This document shows positions 50,469-58,746 of a stretch of DNA of 64,000 bases, in pieces. The position numbers and the translations under genes were made by a program. Numbering within the stretch: position 1 is the stretch's first letter; every line of letters starts with the position of its first letter. This stretch comes from VBAU01 sp036005185. GTDB lineage: Bacteria; Bacteroidota; Bacteroidia; Chitinophagales; Chitinophagaceae. The DNA is taken from assembly GCA_036005185.1 (NCBI GenBank), contig DASYQS010000011.1:51025-115024 (forward strand), written 5' to 3'. The notes below the pieces were generated by a model. It made no database searches and was not told where the DNA came from. It saw only the letters and a program-made list of their open reading frames with translations.

Positions 50469-51590
50469 TTAATCACCTTTTACCATAAATACAAAATCCT
50501 GCAATTTCTTTACTTGCTCTTTTTTATCCAATTTGCTTACTGCCGACTTTGTAGACATTTTTATATTTTTATAAAGTGAACTTTTCTTCAGTTCATCTAA
50601 AACTTGATAGATATATTTCGACTGGACCGCAAACACGGCGCCTTCTGTTCCTGTTTCTTTAGCGCTAAGAATGCCTATCACTTCACCATCATGATTAAAA
50701 ACCGGCCCGCCGCTATTGCCAGGATTAGCAGGAATAAAAATCTGACAACTTAGAGTATCTCCATTGTACCCGGTTTTTGCGCTTAAATATCCTTCACCGT
50801 AAACAATTTCATCTCTGGGGTAGCCGAGGGTAAATATCGGCTCTGCAATATCTGAAGTTGTTCTTCGAATTCCGTAGGGAAGTGATGTAAATGGCTTAAA
50901 CTGGTCGTCATCAATTTTAATAATAGCAACATCTCGAGGAACATCTAATCTGACCACAAATGCATTGAATTGTTGCCCTTTTGTATTAACAACACGGATG
51001 TTTCTTGAATTTTTTACAATATGAGCATTGGTGATCATCAAACCTTTTCCATCAATTAGAAATCCTGTTCCTCCTGATTTAAATTCAATAGGCAAAGAAC
51101 TGGAATTCACAATGGGTGAATTGACTTTATCCTTAACGTGCTTCAGGTCAGTTTGAATTTGGTTAGTTTTAGTTTCCTGAACCTTAATTATTCTTTTTAA
51201 ATTTTCAAGCTCAGAAGTTTGAGGCTTAGGCGAGAACGACCACACGAGGGCACTAATGGCGATTGTTGTAATACCTGCAATAGAAGCAGCAATGGCAACA
51301 ACCCGCCTGTAGCGCCTCCATAAATAAACTCTTTTGGCCTTGCCTTCTAGCTCGCCTGAATTTATTTTACCTTGTTCTTCAAGATTTGAATGTACATCAT
51401 GTAAAGCCAGCTTAAATTTCTTCCATTCTCCAAAACGGTTCATTTGCTGTAAAAACAAGGTATGCTCAACCACCAATTGATCCACTTCGGGGTTGGTTTT
51501 GCGTAATTGTTCAAAATACAGTCGCTCATCCGGCGTCATTTCACCCCGAATATATCTCTCAACCGCATCGAGCATTTTTATGTCATCCAT
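50469..51590 (-). CDS. membrane protein fusing an anti-sigma-like domain to a trypsin-like protease
   Basis: A 373-residue protein. Residues 1-80 resemble the cytosolic anti-sigma segment of Bacteroidota regulators (DAVERYIRGEMTPDERLYFE). A basic stretch and one transmembrane helix follow (about 95-117, VAIAASIAGITTIAISALVW), then a short coiled coil (LKRIIKVQETKTNQIQTDL). The periplasmic trypsin/HtrA-like domain has His in ITNAHIV, Asp in DVAIIKI and Ser in NPGNSGGPV; no PDZ domain is present. The start at 51590 overlaps the sigma gene stop as ATGGATGA, so translation is coupled. It is probably the anti-sigma partner of that factor. Confidence 0.85.
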   Translation of the reverse strand: MDDIKMLDAVERYIRGEMTPDERLYFEQLRKTNPEVDQLVVEHTLFLQQMNRFGEWKKFKLALHDVHSNLEEQGKINSGELEGKAKRVYLWRRYRRVVAIAASIAGITTIAISALVWSFSPKPQTSELENLKRIIKVQETKTNQIQTDLKHVKDKVNSPIVNSSSLPIEFKSGGTGFLIDGKGLMITNAHIVKNSRNIRVVNTKGQQFNAFVVRLDVPRDVAIIKIDDDQFKPFTSLPYGIRRTTSDIAEPIFTLGYPRDEIVYGEGYLSAKTGYNGDTLSCQIFIPANPGNSGGPVFNHDGEVIGILSAKETGTEGAVFAVQSKYIYQVLDELKKSSLYKNIKMSTKSAVSKLDKKEQVKKLQDFVFMVKGD

Positions 51591-52158
51591 TTCCGTTTCC
51601 GTTTTTGTATTGAGCAAAAAATATCTTTTTCAATCTCATTAAGCATTTATATTTCTGGTTCTTGGCGTTATCAGCATTTGTATAACCGAACGATAGCGCT
51701 ATTTCCTGCATATTTTTTTTCTCTAAATAATAAGCTTCCAAAAGGCTTTTACAAGGCTCGCCAAGGCTGCTGATCGCTTTGTCCATCGTTGCGAATTCAT
51801 TATTGATCCTTTCATTTTCTTCTATTTCCTCTTCTACGGGTACTGTATCATGTATGCTTTCGAGAGTAGGTGCGTATCGATTCATTTGCTGTAGCCGCTT
51901 AAGCCATAAACGCCGGCTTACCGAATAAACGTAAGTTTTTATCAGGCAGTTTAGCTCAAATGTCCCTGATCTTACCCTTTCATAAAGAACTATCATGGCT
52001 TCCTGGAAAATATCCTTTGCATCGTCAGCAGAGCCACTGTTATTGATTATCAGTGACTGAACCATATTATAATTCTCTCTATAAATCGTTTCAATAGCCT
52101 TTTTATCGCTGCAGGCCAATCCTTGTAATAAAGCTTTTTCGTTGCTTTCGGCTTTCAC
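51583..52158 (-). CDS. ECF-type RNA polymerase sigma factor
   Basis: A 191-residue sigma-70 family protein. Region 2 includes NSGSADDAKDIFQEAMIVLYE (about residues 39-59) and the Trp-containing YVYSVSRRLWLKRL. Region 4 is KSLLEAYYLEKKNMQEIALS followed by a recognition helix (GYTNADNAKNQKYKCLMRL). The start codon is GTG. It overlaps by 8 bases the gene for the protease-fused anti-sigma-like protein. Sigma/anti-sigma coupling of this kind is standard; an added protease domain is not. The regulon is unknown. Confidence 0.9.
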   Translation of the reverse strand: MKAESNEKALLQGLACSDKKAIETIYRENYNMVQSLIINNSGSADDAKDIFQEAMIVLYERVRSGTFELNCLIKTYVYSVSRRLWLKRLQQMNRYAPTLESIHDTVPVEEEIEENERINNEFATMDKAISSLGEPCKSLLEAYYLEKKNMQEIALSFGYTNADNAKNQKYKCLMRLKKIFFAQYKNGNGNG

Positions 52159-52299
52159 TGTTCCCTTTATTTAATACGAAGTTTTAAAAATAGTAACCCT
52201 GAGGCAGGTAAAAAAAATTTTTAAATTCCGGGTTACCTTTTGCCATACCCGCGTATAAACACGAAATCTATTGTTAACAATTCTCAAAAATTCAACAGA

Positions 52300-52488
52300 A
52301 TGAAAAAGTTTTTTGCAATTGCAATCATCGCTGCAGCTTTAGCTGCTTGTAACAACAGTAGTGAAGAGTCTAAATCGACTGACAGCACTACAGTTGCACC
52401 AGTTGATACAACAACTCCGGCTCCGGCAGACACTACTATGAAGACTGACACTTCAAAGATGTCAACTGATACAAGTGCTAAAAAATAA
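52300..52488 (+). CDS. small Thr/Ser/Asp/Pro-rich lipoprotein
   Basis: A 62-residue precursor with lipobox ALAAC (Cys about 18) followed by NNSSEESKST and a low-complexity tail of T, D, S, P and K ending in TSKMSTDTSAKK. It is a likely paralogue of the protein at 17748-17939, sharing the MKK-FAI signal, AACNNS and TSKMSTDTS. The ATG at 52300 is chosen because the signal starts there. No fold or function can be assigned. A terminator follows. Confidence 0.82.
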   Translation: MKKFFAIAIIAAALAACNNSSEESKSTDSTTVAPVDTTTPAPADTTMKTDTSKMSTDTSAKK

Positions 52489-52516
52489 GTAAGGCTTTTG
52501 TGGCAAGCAATCGAGG

Positions 52517-52546
52517 GCCATCCTGAAATTTCGGGATGGCTTTTTT
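52517..52546 (+). terminator. terminator of the small lipoprotein gene
   Basis: GCCATCC/GGATGGC arms with inner pairing (52517-52540) are followed by six Ts. Confidence 0.8.
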
Positions 52547-52595
52547 ATAGGTTTAAGTTGGTATTCATTATCGCTATTATCTATTCTCTAACCTT

Positions 52596-52603
52596 TATCT
52601 TTG
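52596..52603 (+). promoter_or_regulatory. -7 element TATCTTTG for the DEAD-box helicase gene
   Basis: A TAnnTTTG match lies 39 bases before the GTG start at 52643. Confidence 0.5.
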
Positions 52604-52642
52604 CAGATTAACCACTTTACTCATTTAATTTAATTTTAATCA

Positions 52643-54286
52643 GTGATCTCATTTGAAGAGCTTGGTATTGATGAGGGTTTACTTCATTCCGTTAAAGCAT
52701 TAGGATTTGCTCAGCCAACTCCTATTCAAGAAAAGGCTATACCTGTTCTGCTAAAAGGAACGAAAGACTTTATCGGCCTTGCTCAAACAGGTACGGGCAA
52801 AACAGCGGCTTTCGGGCTTCCCTTATTACAACTTATAAATAAGCAACAAAAATTTCCACAGGCTTTGATCATTTGTCCCACCCGTGAACTTTGTTTACAA
52901 ATCACTAACGATCTCAATTCATTTAAAAGAAAAACAGACCATATTGTAGTGACTTCTGTTTACGGAGGAACTTCCATTGGCATGCAAATAAGGGATCTAA
53001 AGAGAGGATCTCATATCATTGTAGCTACCCCTGGTCGTCTTATTGATCTTATTGAGCGCAAGGCCATCAATCTTGAAAGTATTCATTACGTAGTATTGGA
53101 TGAAGCGGATGAAATGCTCAATATGGGATTTAAAGATGATATTGAATTTATTTTAAAAAATACCCCTAACCGTCAAAGCACTTGGTTATTCAGCGCTACA
53201 ATGCCTGAAGAAATAAGGCAAGTAAGCAAGCGATACATGAAGCAGCCTTTCGAAATTACGATCGGAAAAATAAATGCCGCTGCTGCTAATATTGATCATC
53301 AATATTTTGTTACCTCATTGGTAAATCGTTATGAAACCCTAAAACGCATTATTGATTTCAACCCTGGTTTGTATGGCATCATCTTTACAAGAACCAAGGC
53401 AGATGCACAGGATATTACCGAATCCTTGATTCGTGAAGGATATGATATTGAAGCTCTGCATGGCGACCTTACTCAGGCTCAGAGGGATAAGGTAATGGCC
53501 CGTTTCCGGGAAAGAAATTTACAACTTTTGATCGCCACGGATGTTGCGGCAAGAGGAATTGATGTGCAAGGTATTACTCACGTTATTAATTATGAATTGC
53601 CAGATGATATGGAGGTTTACACACATCGGAGTGGTCGAACAGGAAGGGCAGGAAAAAGCGGGATCTCAATTTCTATTGTTACACCAAAGGAAATTTATCG
53701 CTTAAGGCAAATAGAACGAATGCTGAATAACCGGTTTCACAAAATGGATATTCCAGCAGGAAAAGACGTTTGTCGCAAACAATTTTTTCATTTCATTGAT
53801 AAAATGCTACAGGCCGACATCAGCCATGGAGAATATGAAACCTATCTGCCTCTGCTGAAAGAACGGTTTGCTGCCGTAGAAAAAGAAGAGATATTACAAC
53901 GAGTAGCTGCACTAGAATTTGATCGCTTTTTAAAATACTATGAAAATGCTGCAGATCTGAATCTGAGAGAAGAAAGAATTGTCAGAACTCATCGTGATAC
54001 AAGGGGAAGAAGCTTTGGAAATGGAAATTATCAAAAGCTGTTTGTAAACTTGGGAACTAAAGATGGGTTTTATAAGGCCAGTTTTCTGCAATTCATACTT
54101 GATATGAGTGATTTAAATAAAGAGGTTTTGGGAAGGGTAGATATGAAGGAGATGAATAGCTGGATTGAGATTGAACCCGGAGCGGCCAAAAAAATGATCA
54201 GGGCTATTGATGGAAAAAACTTCCGTGGCCGTCGCATTAGGATGAATGAGGCTGACTCGGTCAGACATTCAAAAAAAACAGCGTAA
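52643..54286 (+). CDS. DEAD-box RNA helicase with DbpA-like RNA-binding domain
   Basis: A 547-residue ATP-dependent RNA helicase. Motifs in order: Q motif FAQPTPIQEKAI, Walker A AQTGTGKTAA, PTRELCLQ, TPGRLID, DEAD, SAT, the motif IV region IIFTRTKAD, ATDVAARGIDVQ and HRSGRTGRAGKSG. The C-terminal 75 residues (LFVNLGTKDGFYKASFLQFI onward) form a DbpA/CsdA-type RNA-binding domain. Family members act in ribosome assembly and cold adaptation. The start is GTG, as no ATG fits before the Q motif. Confidence 0.93.
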   Translation: MISFEELGIDEGLLHSVKALGFAQPTPIQEKAIPVLLKGTKDFIGLAQTGTGKTAAFGLPLLQLINKQQKFPQALIICPTRELCLQITNDLNSFKRKTDHIVVTSVYGGTSIGMQIRDLKRGSHIIVATPGRLIDLIERKAINLESIHYVVLDEADEMLNMGFKDDIEFILKNTPNRQSTWLFSATMPEEIRQVSKRYMKQPFEITIGKINAAAANIDHQYFVTSLVNRYETLKRIIDFNPGLYGIIFTRTKADAQDITESLIREGYDIEALHGDLTQAQRDKVMARFRERNLQLLIATDVAARGIDVQGITHVINYELPDDMEVYTHRSGRTGRAGKSGISISIVTPKEIYRLRQIERMLNNRFHKMDIPAGKDVCRKQFFHFIDKMLQADISHGEYETYLPLLKERFAAVEKEEILQRVAALEFDRFLKYYENAADLNLREERIVRTHRDTRGRSFGNGNYQKLFVNLGTKDGFYKASFLQFILDMSDLNKEVLGRVDMKEMNSWIEIEPGAAKKMIRAIDGKNFRGRRIRMNEADSVRHSKKTA

Positions 54287-54433
54287 TAATTTTTTTCTTT
54301 AAAATGGATCATTAATTTTGAACCATGACAATCGCAAATGCATACCCGTTTTATTTTTATTACTTCTTTAGCCAGAAGCGGGGAATGCTTTGTTGAAAGT
54401 TTAATAAGCTTTAAAACGAAAATCAACATACAC

Positions 54434-54464
54434 ATCCCCCGACTTGTCGGGGGATATTTTTTTA
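54434..54464 (+). terminator. terminator after the helicase gene
   Basis: A perfect 10-bp GC-rich stem (54434-54443 with 54446-54455) is followed by a run of seven Ts. It lies between the helicase and pheA genes, only 10 bases before the pheA start, so it could also attenuate pheA. Confidence 0.72.
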
Positions 54465-54473
54465 GAGGTATAA

Positions 54474-55373
54474 ATGAAACTTATGGTTAAAAAGGAAGTT
54501 TTAAAAAATGAAGCAAGCGCTGGGATGATTGGAATTAATCGAGAAGGAGCGGGGTTTGCCATCCAAGGTTATGAAGGCAGCTTTCATCAAATGGCAGCGC
54601 AACAATTTCTTGGAAAGGACGTCGGAGTCATTCCATGCGCCACATTTCGAGAAGTAGTAAAACTTGCCGCCAGCAAAAAAGAAAGTAATGGTGGAGTAAT
54701 GGCCATTGAAAATTCAATTGCCGGCAGCATTTTAGCAAATTATAATTTATTGCAGCGCAGCAATCTTGTTATTGTTGGGGAAGTGTATTTGCAAATAAGA
54801 CAAAATTTATTAGTAAATCCGGGAGTAAAGCTGGAAGATATTCGTGAGGTACATTCTCATCCAATGGCAATTCAACAATGCTTTGATTTTTTGGATAAGT
54901 ACGATTGGAAACTGGTAGAAACGGAAGACACGGCTTTAAGCGCAAAACATATTCACCAGCATAAAAATAAATATACTGCCGCCATTGCTGCCAAATTAGC
55001 TGCCGAATTATTTGATTTGGATATTCTTGTCCCTAACATTCATACGCTAAAAAACAACTACACAAGATTTTTGATTTTGCAAAGAGAGGACATGGCGCCG
55101 AAGATAAATGGCGCCGATAAGGCCTCTTTAAGCTTTCATACTGATCACTCAAGAGGGAGCCTTGCAAGGGTGTTGACAAAAATTGCAGAGGACGGAATTA
55201 ACCTGAGCAAGCTTCAAAGCTTTCCCATCCCTGATACAGATTTCAAATACAGTTTTCACGCTGATATGGAATTTCAATCCATTGATCAGTTTGAAAAAGT
55301 GATTGAAGACATAAGGTCGATTACAGAACATTTAAAAATATATGGTGTGTATAAACGAGGAGAGTGGAAATAA
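54474..55373 (+). CDS. pheA: prephenate dehydratase
   Basis: A 299-residue enzyme converting prephenate to phenylpyruvate. It shows GYEGSFHQMAAQQFLG, IENSIAGSILANYNLL (catalytic region), HSHPMAIQQC and NNYTRFLIL (the TRF motif, about residue 195). A C-terminal ACT domain (RGSLARVLTKIAEDGINLSK, then LQSFPIP) gives phenylalanine feedback. There is no chorismate mutase domain, unlike E. coli PheA. It leads the pheA-aminotransferase-tyrA set. A terminator-like hairpin ends 10 bases upstream; attenuation is possible but no leader peptide is visible. Confidence 0.93.
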   Translation: MKLMVKKEVLKNEASAGMIGINREGAGFAIQGYEGSFHQMAAQQFLGKDVGVIPCATFREVVKLAASKKESNGGVMAIENSIAGSILANYNLLQRSNLVIVGEVYLQIRQNLLVNPGVKLEDIREVHSHPMAIQQCFDFLDKYDWKLVETEDTALSAKHIHQHKNKYTAAIAAKLAAELFDLDILVPNIHTLKNNYTRFLILQREDMAPKINGADKASLSFHTDHSRGSLARVLTKIAEDGINLSKLQSFPIPDTDFKYSFHADMEFQSIDQFEKVIEDIRSITEHLKIYGVYKRGEWK

Positions 55374-55380
55374 TGGTTTA

Positions 55381-55510
55381 AAATTCCAAATGACAAAAAA
55401 CAAATCTCAAATAAATTTCAATATTCAAATTAAAACATACGGTCTATTTAAATATTGTGATTTGTATTTTATTTGATTCTTGTTATTTGTTTTTTGGTAC
55501 TTGTATTCTA
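55381..55510. repeat. large paired 7-base-period array (array H)
   Basis: The biggest member. Left arm 55381-55436 has about eight A-rich heptads (AAATTCC, AAATGAC types); the right arm 55448-55510 has about eight inverse heptads (ATTTGTT, TCTTGTT types). The centre is short. It fills the gap between pheA and the aminotransferase gene. Confidence 0.65.
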
Positions 55511-55521
55511 AAATAAAGTCT

Positions 55522-56685
55522 ATGCAACTCGCACAACGGCTCAATGGCATTGGCGAATACTATTTTTCTCAAAAGCTAAGAGAAATAGATGAGCTGAATA
55601 AGCAGGGTAGGAATATTATTAATCTTGGAATTGGCAGTCCTGACCTGCCGCCACATCCTGATGTTATAAAAACATTACACGAAGAAAGTGCAAAACCAAA
55701 TGTACATGCTTATCAATCATACAAAGGCTCACCAGTATTGCGCACGGCAATGAGCGCATGGTATAAGAAATGGTATAATGTTGAATTAAATCCGGACTTA
55801 GAGATCCTTCCATTGATCGGCAGTAAAGAAGGCATTATGCATATTTGCATGACTTATTTTGAGGAAGGAGTTGCTGTATTAGTTCCTAATCCCGGATATC
55901 CCACTTATTCAAGCGCTGTTAAATTATCGGGAGCAACGCCGGTGTATTATGATCTGCTCGAAGAAAATAATTATGAACCTGATCTTGGAGAACTCGACAA
56001 AATCATCAAAACATATCCTCAAACGGTTAAAGGTTTTTTTGTCAATTATCCTCAAATGCCAACTGGCCATTTACCAACCAAAGAACTATTTGCAAAACTT
56101 ATTGCATTTGCTAAAAACAATAATCTTTTGATCATTCATGATAACCCTTACAGTTTTATTTTAAATGATGATCCAATGAGCATGCTCGGTCTCGATGGTG
56201 CAAAAGATTGTGTAATTGAACTGAATTCCTTGAGCAAATCTCACAACATGGCGGGATGGAGAGTAGGGATGCTTTGCGGAGCAAAAGAAAGAATTGATGA
56301 CGTGCTTCGCTTTAAAAGTAATATGGATAGTGGCATGTTTTTGCCTGTTCAGTTGGCAGCAGCAAAAGCTTTGTCATTAGGTAAAGATTGGCAAAAGCAG
56401 GTAAATGTTGTTTACCAAAAGCGAAGAGAAAAAGTTTTTCAGCTATTGAATACATTGAATTGTGAATATTCAAAAAGCCAGGCTGGATTGTTTGTATGGG
56501 CAAAAATTGATCCTCGATTTAAAGATTGTTATGATTGTTCTGATTTTATTCTTCATCATTTTTATGTGTTCATTACACCGGGGGGTATTTTTGGCAATGC
56601 CGGAGAGAAATATATACGGGTGAGTTTATGTGCAACCGAAGAAAAAATTGGTGAAGCAATTACTAGAATTAATTATGAAAAATAA
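55522..56685 (+). CDS. PLP-dependent aminotransferase of the phenylalanine/tyrosine operon
   Basis: A 387-residue fold-type I aminotransferase. It has INLGIGSPDLPPHPDVI near the start, the NYPQMPTGHLP loop, and the PLP Lys in SLSKSHNMAGWRVGML (about residue 233). The C-terminal Arg region is FGNAGEKYIRVSLC. Its place between pheA and tyrA suggests it transaminates phenylpyruvate or arogenate precursors (inference). The ATG at 55522 is chosen by homology; a longer reading frame starts within array H. Confidence 0.9.
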   Translation: MQLAQRLNGIGEYYFSQKLREIDELNKQGRNIINLGIGSPDLPPHPDVIKTLHEESAKPNVHAYQSYKGSPVLRTAMSAWYKKWYNVELNPDLEILPLIGSKEGIMHICMTYFEEGVAVLVPNPGYPTYSSAVKLSGATPVYYDLLEENNYEPDLGELDKIIKTYPQTVKGFFVNYPQMPTGHLPTKELFAKLIAFAKNNNLLIIHDNPYSFILNDDPMSMLGLDGAKDCVIELNSLSKSHNMAGWRVGMLCGAKERIDDVLRFKSNMDSGMFLPVQLAAAKALSLGKDWQKQVNVVYQKRREKVFQLLNTLNCEYSKSQAGLFVWAKIDPRFKDCYDCSDFILHHFYVFITPGGIFGNAGEKYIRVSLCATEEKIGEAITRINYEK

Positions 56686-56700
56686 ATAATTAGTAATTCA

Positions 56701-57555
56701 ATGGAACGAAAAAGAATAGCAATAGTAGGAGTGGGCCTTATTGGAGGGTCATTAGCCCTGCAGCTTTATGACAAAAAAATTTCCGGAAAGCTCATAGGTG
56801 TTGAGGCAAATGAATTTCATGCTCAAAAAGCATTGGAATTGGAATTAGTGGATGAAATTTTACCGCTTGATGATGCCATTCAGCAATCCGAAGTAATTGT
56901 TCTGGCCATTCCTGTAGATAATTTGGTAACACTGCTGCCTGAGGTATTGAATAGGGTAACCAATCAAATTGTGATCGATCTTGGTTCAACCAAGTCACAA
57001 TTAATTGAAGTTGTAAAAAATCATCCTAACCGAGGACGTTACGTAGCAGCACACCCTATGTGGGGAACCGAATATAGCGGCCCGCAGGCAGCTGTGAAAG
57101 GGGCGTTTGAAAAGGTGGCAGTAATCATTTGTAATGGAAAAGATTCTGATGCTGATGCCTTGAAATGGGCAAAAGATATGTTTGAAAAAATTGGAATGCG
57201 GTTGCTTGAAATGGATGCCGAAGCTCATGATCTGCATGCGGCTTATGTAAGTCATATTTCACACATCACTTCTTTCGCTTTGGCAAACACAGTACTTGAG
57301 AAAGAAAAAGAAGAAGAAGCCATTTTTGAATTGGCCAGTGCTGGTTTTGAAAGCACAGTTCGGTTAGCAAAAAGCAATCCGGCCATGTGGGTTCCTATTT
57401 TTAAACAAAACAGAGACAATGTACTCGATGTCTTGAATGAGCATATTTCTCAGCTCAGAAAATTTAAAAGCTGCCTTGAAAAAGAAAACTATGACTATCT
57501 GCTTGAACTGATCGAACAGGCAAACAAAATAAGAGGCATACTAAACAACAAGTAA
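56701..57555 (+). CDS. tyrA: prephenate dehydrogenase
   Basis: A 284-residue NAD(P)-dependent enzyme of tyrosine synthesis. The Rossmann motif IVGVGLIGGSLALQL (residues 8-22), the IDLGSTKSQL segment, and the catalytic AAHPMWGTEYSGPQAA (His about 117) are present. YVSHISHITSFALAN and SNPAMWVPIF belong to the dimerisation and substrate region. No ACT or chorismate mutase domain is fused. In related genomes a DAHP synthase/chorismate mutase gene usually follows; here a decayed YceI gene follows instead. Confidence 0.93.
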   Translation: MERKRIAIVGVGLIGGSLALQLYDKKISGKLIGVEANEFHAQKALELELVDEILPLDDAIQQSEVIVLAIPVDNLVTLLPEVLNRVTNQIVIDLGSTKSQLIEVVKNHPNRGRYVAAHPMWGTEYSGPQAAVKGAFEKVAVIICNGKDSDADALKWAKDMFEKIGMRLLEMDAEAHDLHAAYVSHISHITSFALANTVLEKEKEEEAIFELASAGFESTVRLAKSNPAMWVPIFKQNRDNVLDVLNEHISQLRKFKSCLEKENYDYLLELIEQANKIRGILNNK

Positions 57556-57610
57556 CAGATTCATTCAAACCTTTGTGGTATTTCTTGCACATTTATACTT
57601 GTAAAAACGG

Positions 57611-58225
57611 ATGTCTCAATTTGTGCTTCCCACGGCAGGATTTTCGGTGGTTCATCATAATATTGGATAGTGGATCCTGCACATTCTGAGATCCAATTCA
57701 AAGTAAGACATTTAATGATCACAAGCGTTACAGGCTATTTAAAAAATTTAATTTGGAAGTAGAAACGGAAGAGGATGATTTTACAAAAGCCTCAAAAATT
57801 TTATTTACTGCTGATATAAATTCCATAGGCACCAACAATGCACAGCGAGATACGCATTTAAAATTACCCGATTTTTTTTCGGCAGATCAGTATAGCCAGC
57901 TAAAGTTCGAAAGAACAAGCTTTAAAAAGCATGGTGCAAATTATATGCTTTATGGTGATCTTACCATTCGCAATATTACCAAGCCAGTTGAGCTCGAGGT
58001 TGAATACGGAGGAACTGTTACTGATCCTTGGGGGGAGAAATACGAGCCGGCTTTACTGTTGAAGGAAAGATCAACAGAAAAGATTTTGGACTGATGTGGG
58101 ATGCAGTTACTGAAGCTGGTCAAGTAGTGGTTAGCAATGAAATTAAAATATACTGCTCTATAGAGCTTGTAAAACAAAAAAAAGCATCATTGGTTTCTAA
58201 GGAAGAAGCCGAACATGAGTTATAA
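57611..58225 (+). pseudogene. YceI family protein, frameshifted
   Basis: Three frames together spell a YceI lipocalin-like domain: WIVDPAHSEIQFKVRHLMIT (from 57664), then EVETEEDDFTKASKILFTAD (57756 onward), NIGTNNAQRD-type core and VELEVEYGGTVTDPWG, then RAGFTVEGKINRKDFGLMWD (after 58031). Breaks fall near 57740 in an A-run and near 58030 in a G-run; each is mended by adding one base. No in-frame start precedes 57664 unless a further base is added, which would join the ATG at 57611. Either a real pseudogene or local sequencing errors in homopolymers. Confidence 0.85.
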
Positions 58226-58247
58226 GCATAGCGATAAAGCAAATAAA

Positions 58248-58484
58248 TTAGCTAGGTCCTATTTGTGAGTCTAACTTGCTTCCGCCTTCACCTATAGAGC
58301 GGTCCCTTGTGAGATTGCCCAAATACTCATTACACCTGGGGCATAACACTTCCTTAAATTTGCCGATGCCGTAAAAGCCTGCCACATGAGTTTCAGCGCC
58401 AGTACCATCCCATCCGCAACGGGGACAGGCTATATGTTCATCATCAAATGTGCGCTGATCATATATCTTTTCTTTTGCATTCAT
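58248..58484 (-). CDS. small zinc-ribbon protein
   Basis: A 78-residue protein with two CPRC knuckles, IACPRCGWDGTG (about residues 18-29) and VLCPRCNEYLGN (about 46-57), spaced as in zinc ribbons. The rest is polar with an acidic N-terminus and no signal peptide. No partner gene is evident; it lies alone between the YceI remnant and the divergent DUF4407 gene. Function unknown. Confidence 0.72.
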   Translation of the reverse strand: MNAKEKIYDQRTFDDEHIACPRCGWDGTGAETHVAGFYGIGKFKEVLCPRCNEYLGNLTRDRSIGEGGSKLDSQIGPS

Positions 58485-58591
58485 AGGTTTACGTTTTCTT
58501 TAAGCCTGCAAAATTTCAGCCATTATTCAAGATGGGATGAAATTATTATCAAGATAGACCAATGACATAAAATAATTTTATTCCATACTAT

Positions 58592-58620
58592 TATTCTGAA
58601 TTCTAATATTCTGAATCCTT
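58592..58620. repeat. single-arm 7-base-period array (array I)
   Basis: About four heptads of the ATTCTGA/ATTCTAA type lie in the gap between the zinc-ribbon and DUF4407 genes; no facing arm is clear. The rest of this 262-base gap shows nothing I can name. Confidence 0.35.
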
Positions 58621-58746
58621 CACCTATCCCCTTTTCTTTTTCTTTAACGTTGCATTTATAATATCTGACAATTTTCTTCGTTTTTTAATGACTCCACTTC
58701 AACCTTATTAAGCAATTCTATTTTTTTATTACGTAAACTAATATTT

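Noticed and set aside
57611..58225. Programmed frameshifting in the YceI gene
   Set aside because: No slippery heptamer with a downstream structure is seen, more than one shift would be needed, and the gene also lacks an in-frame start.
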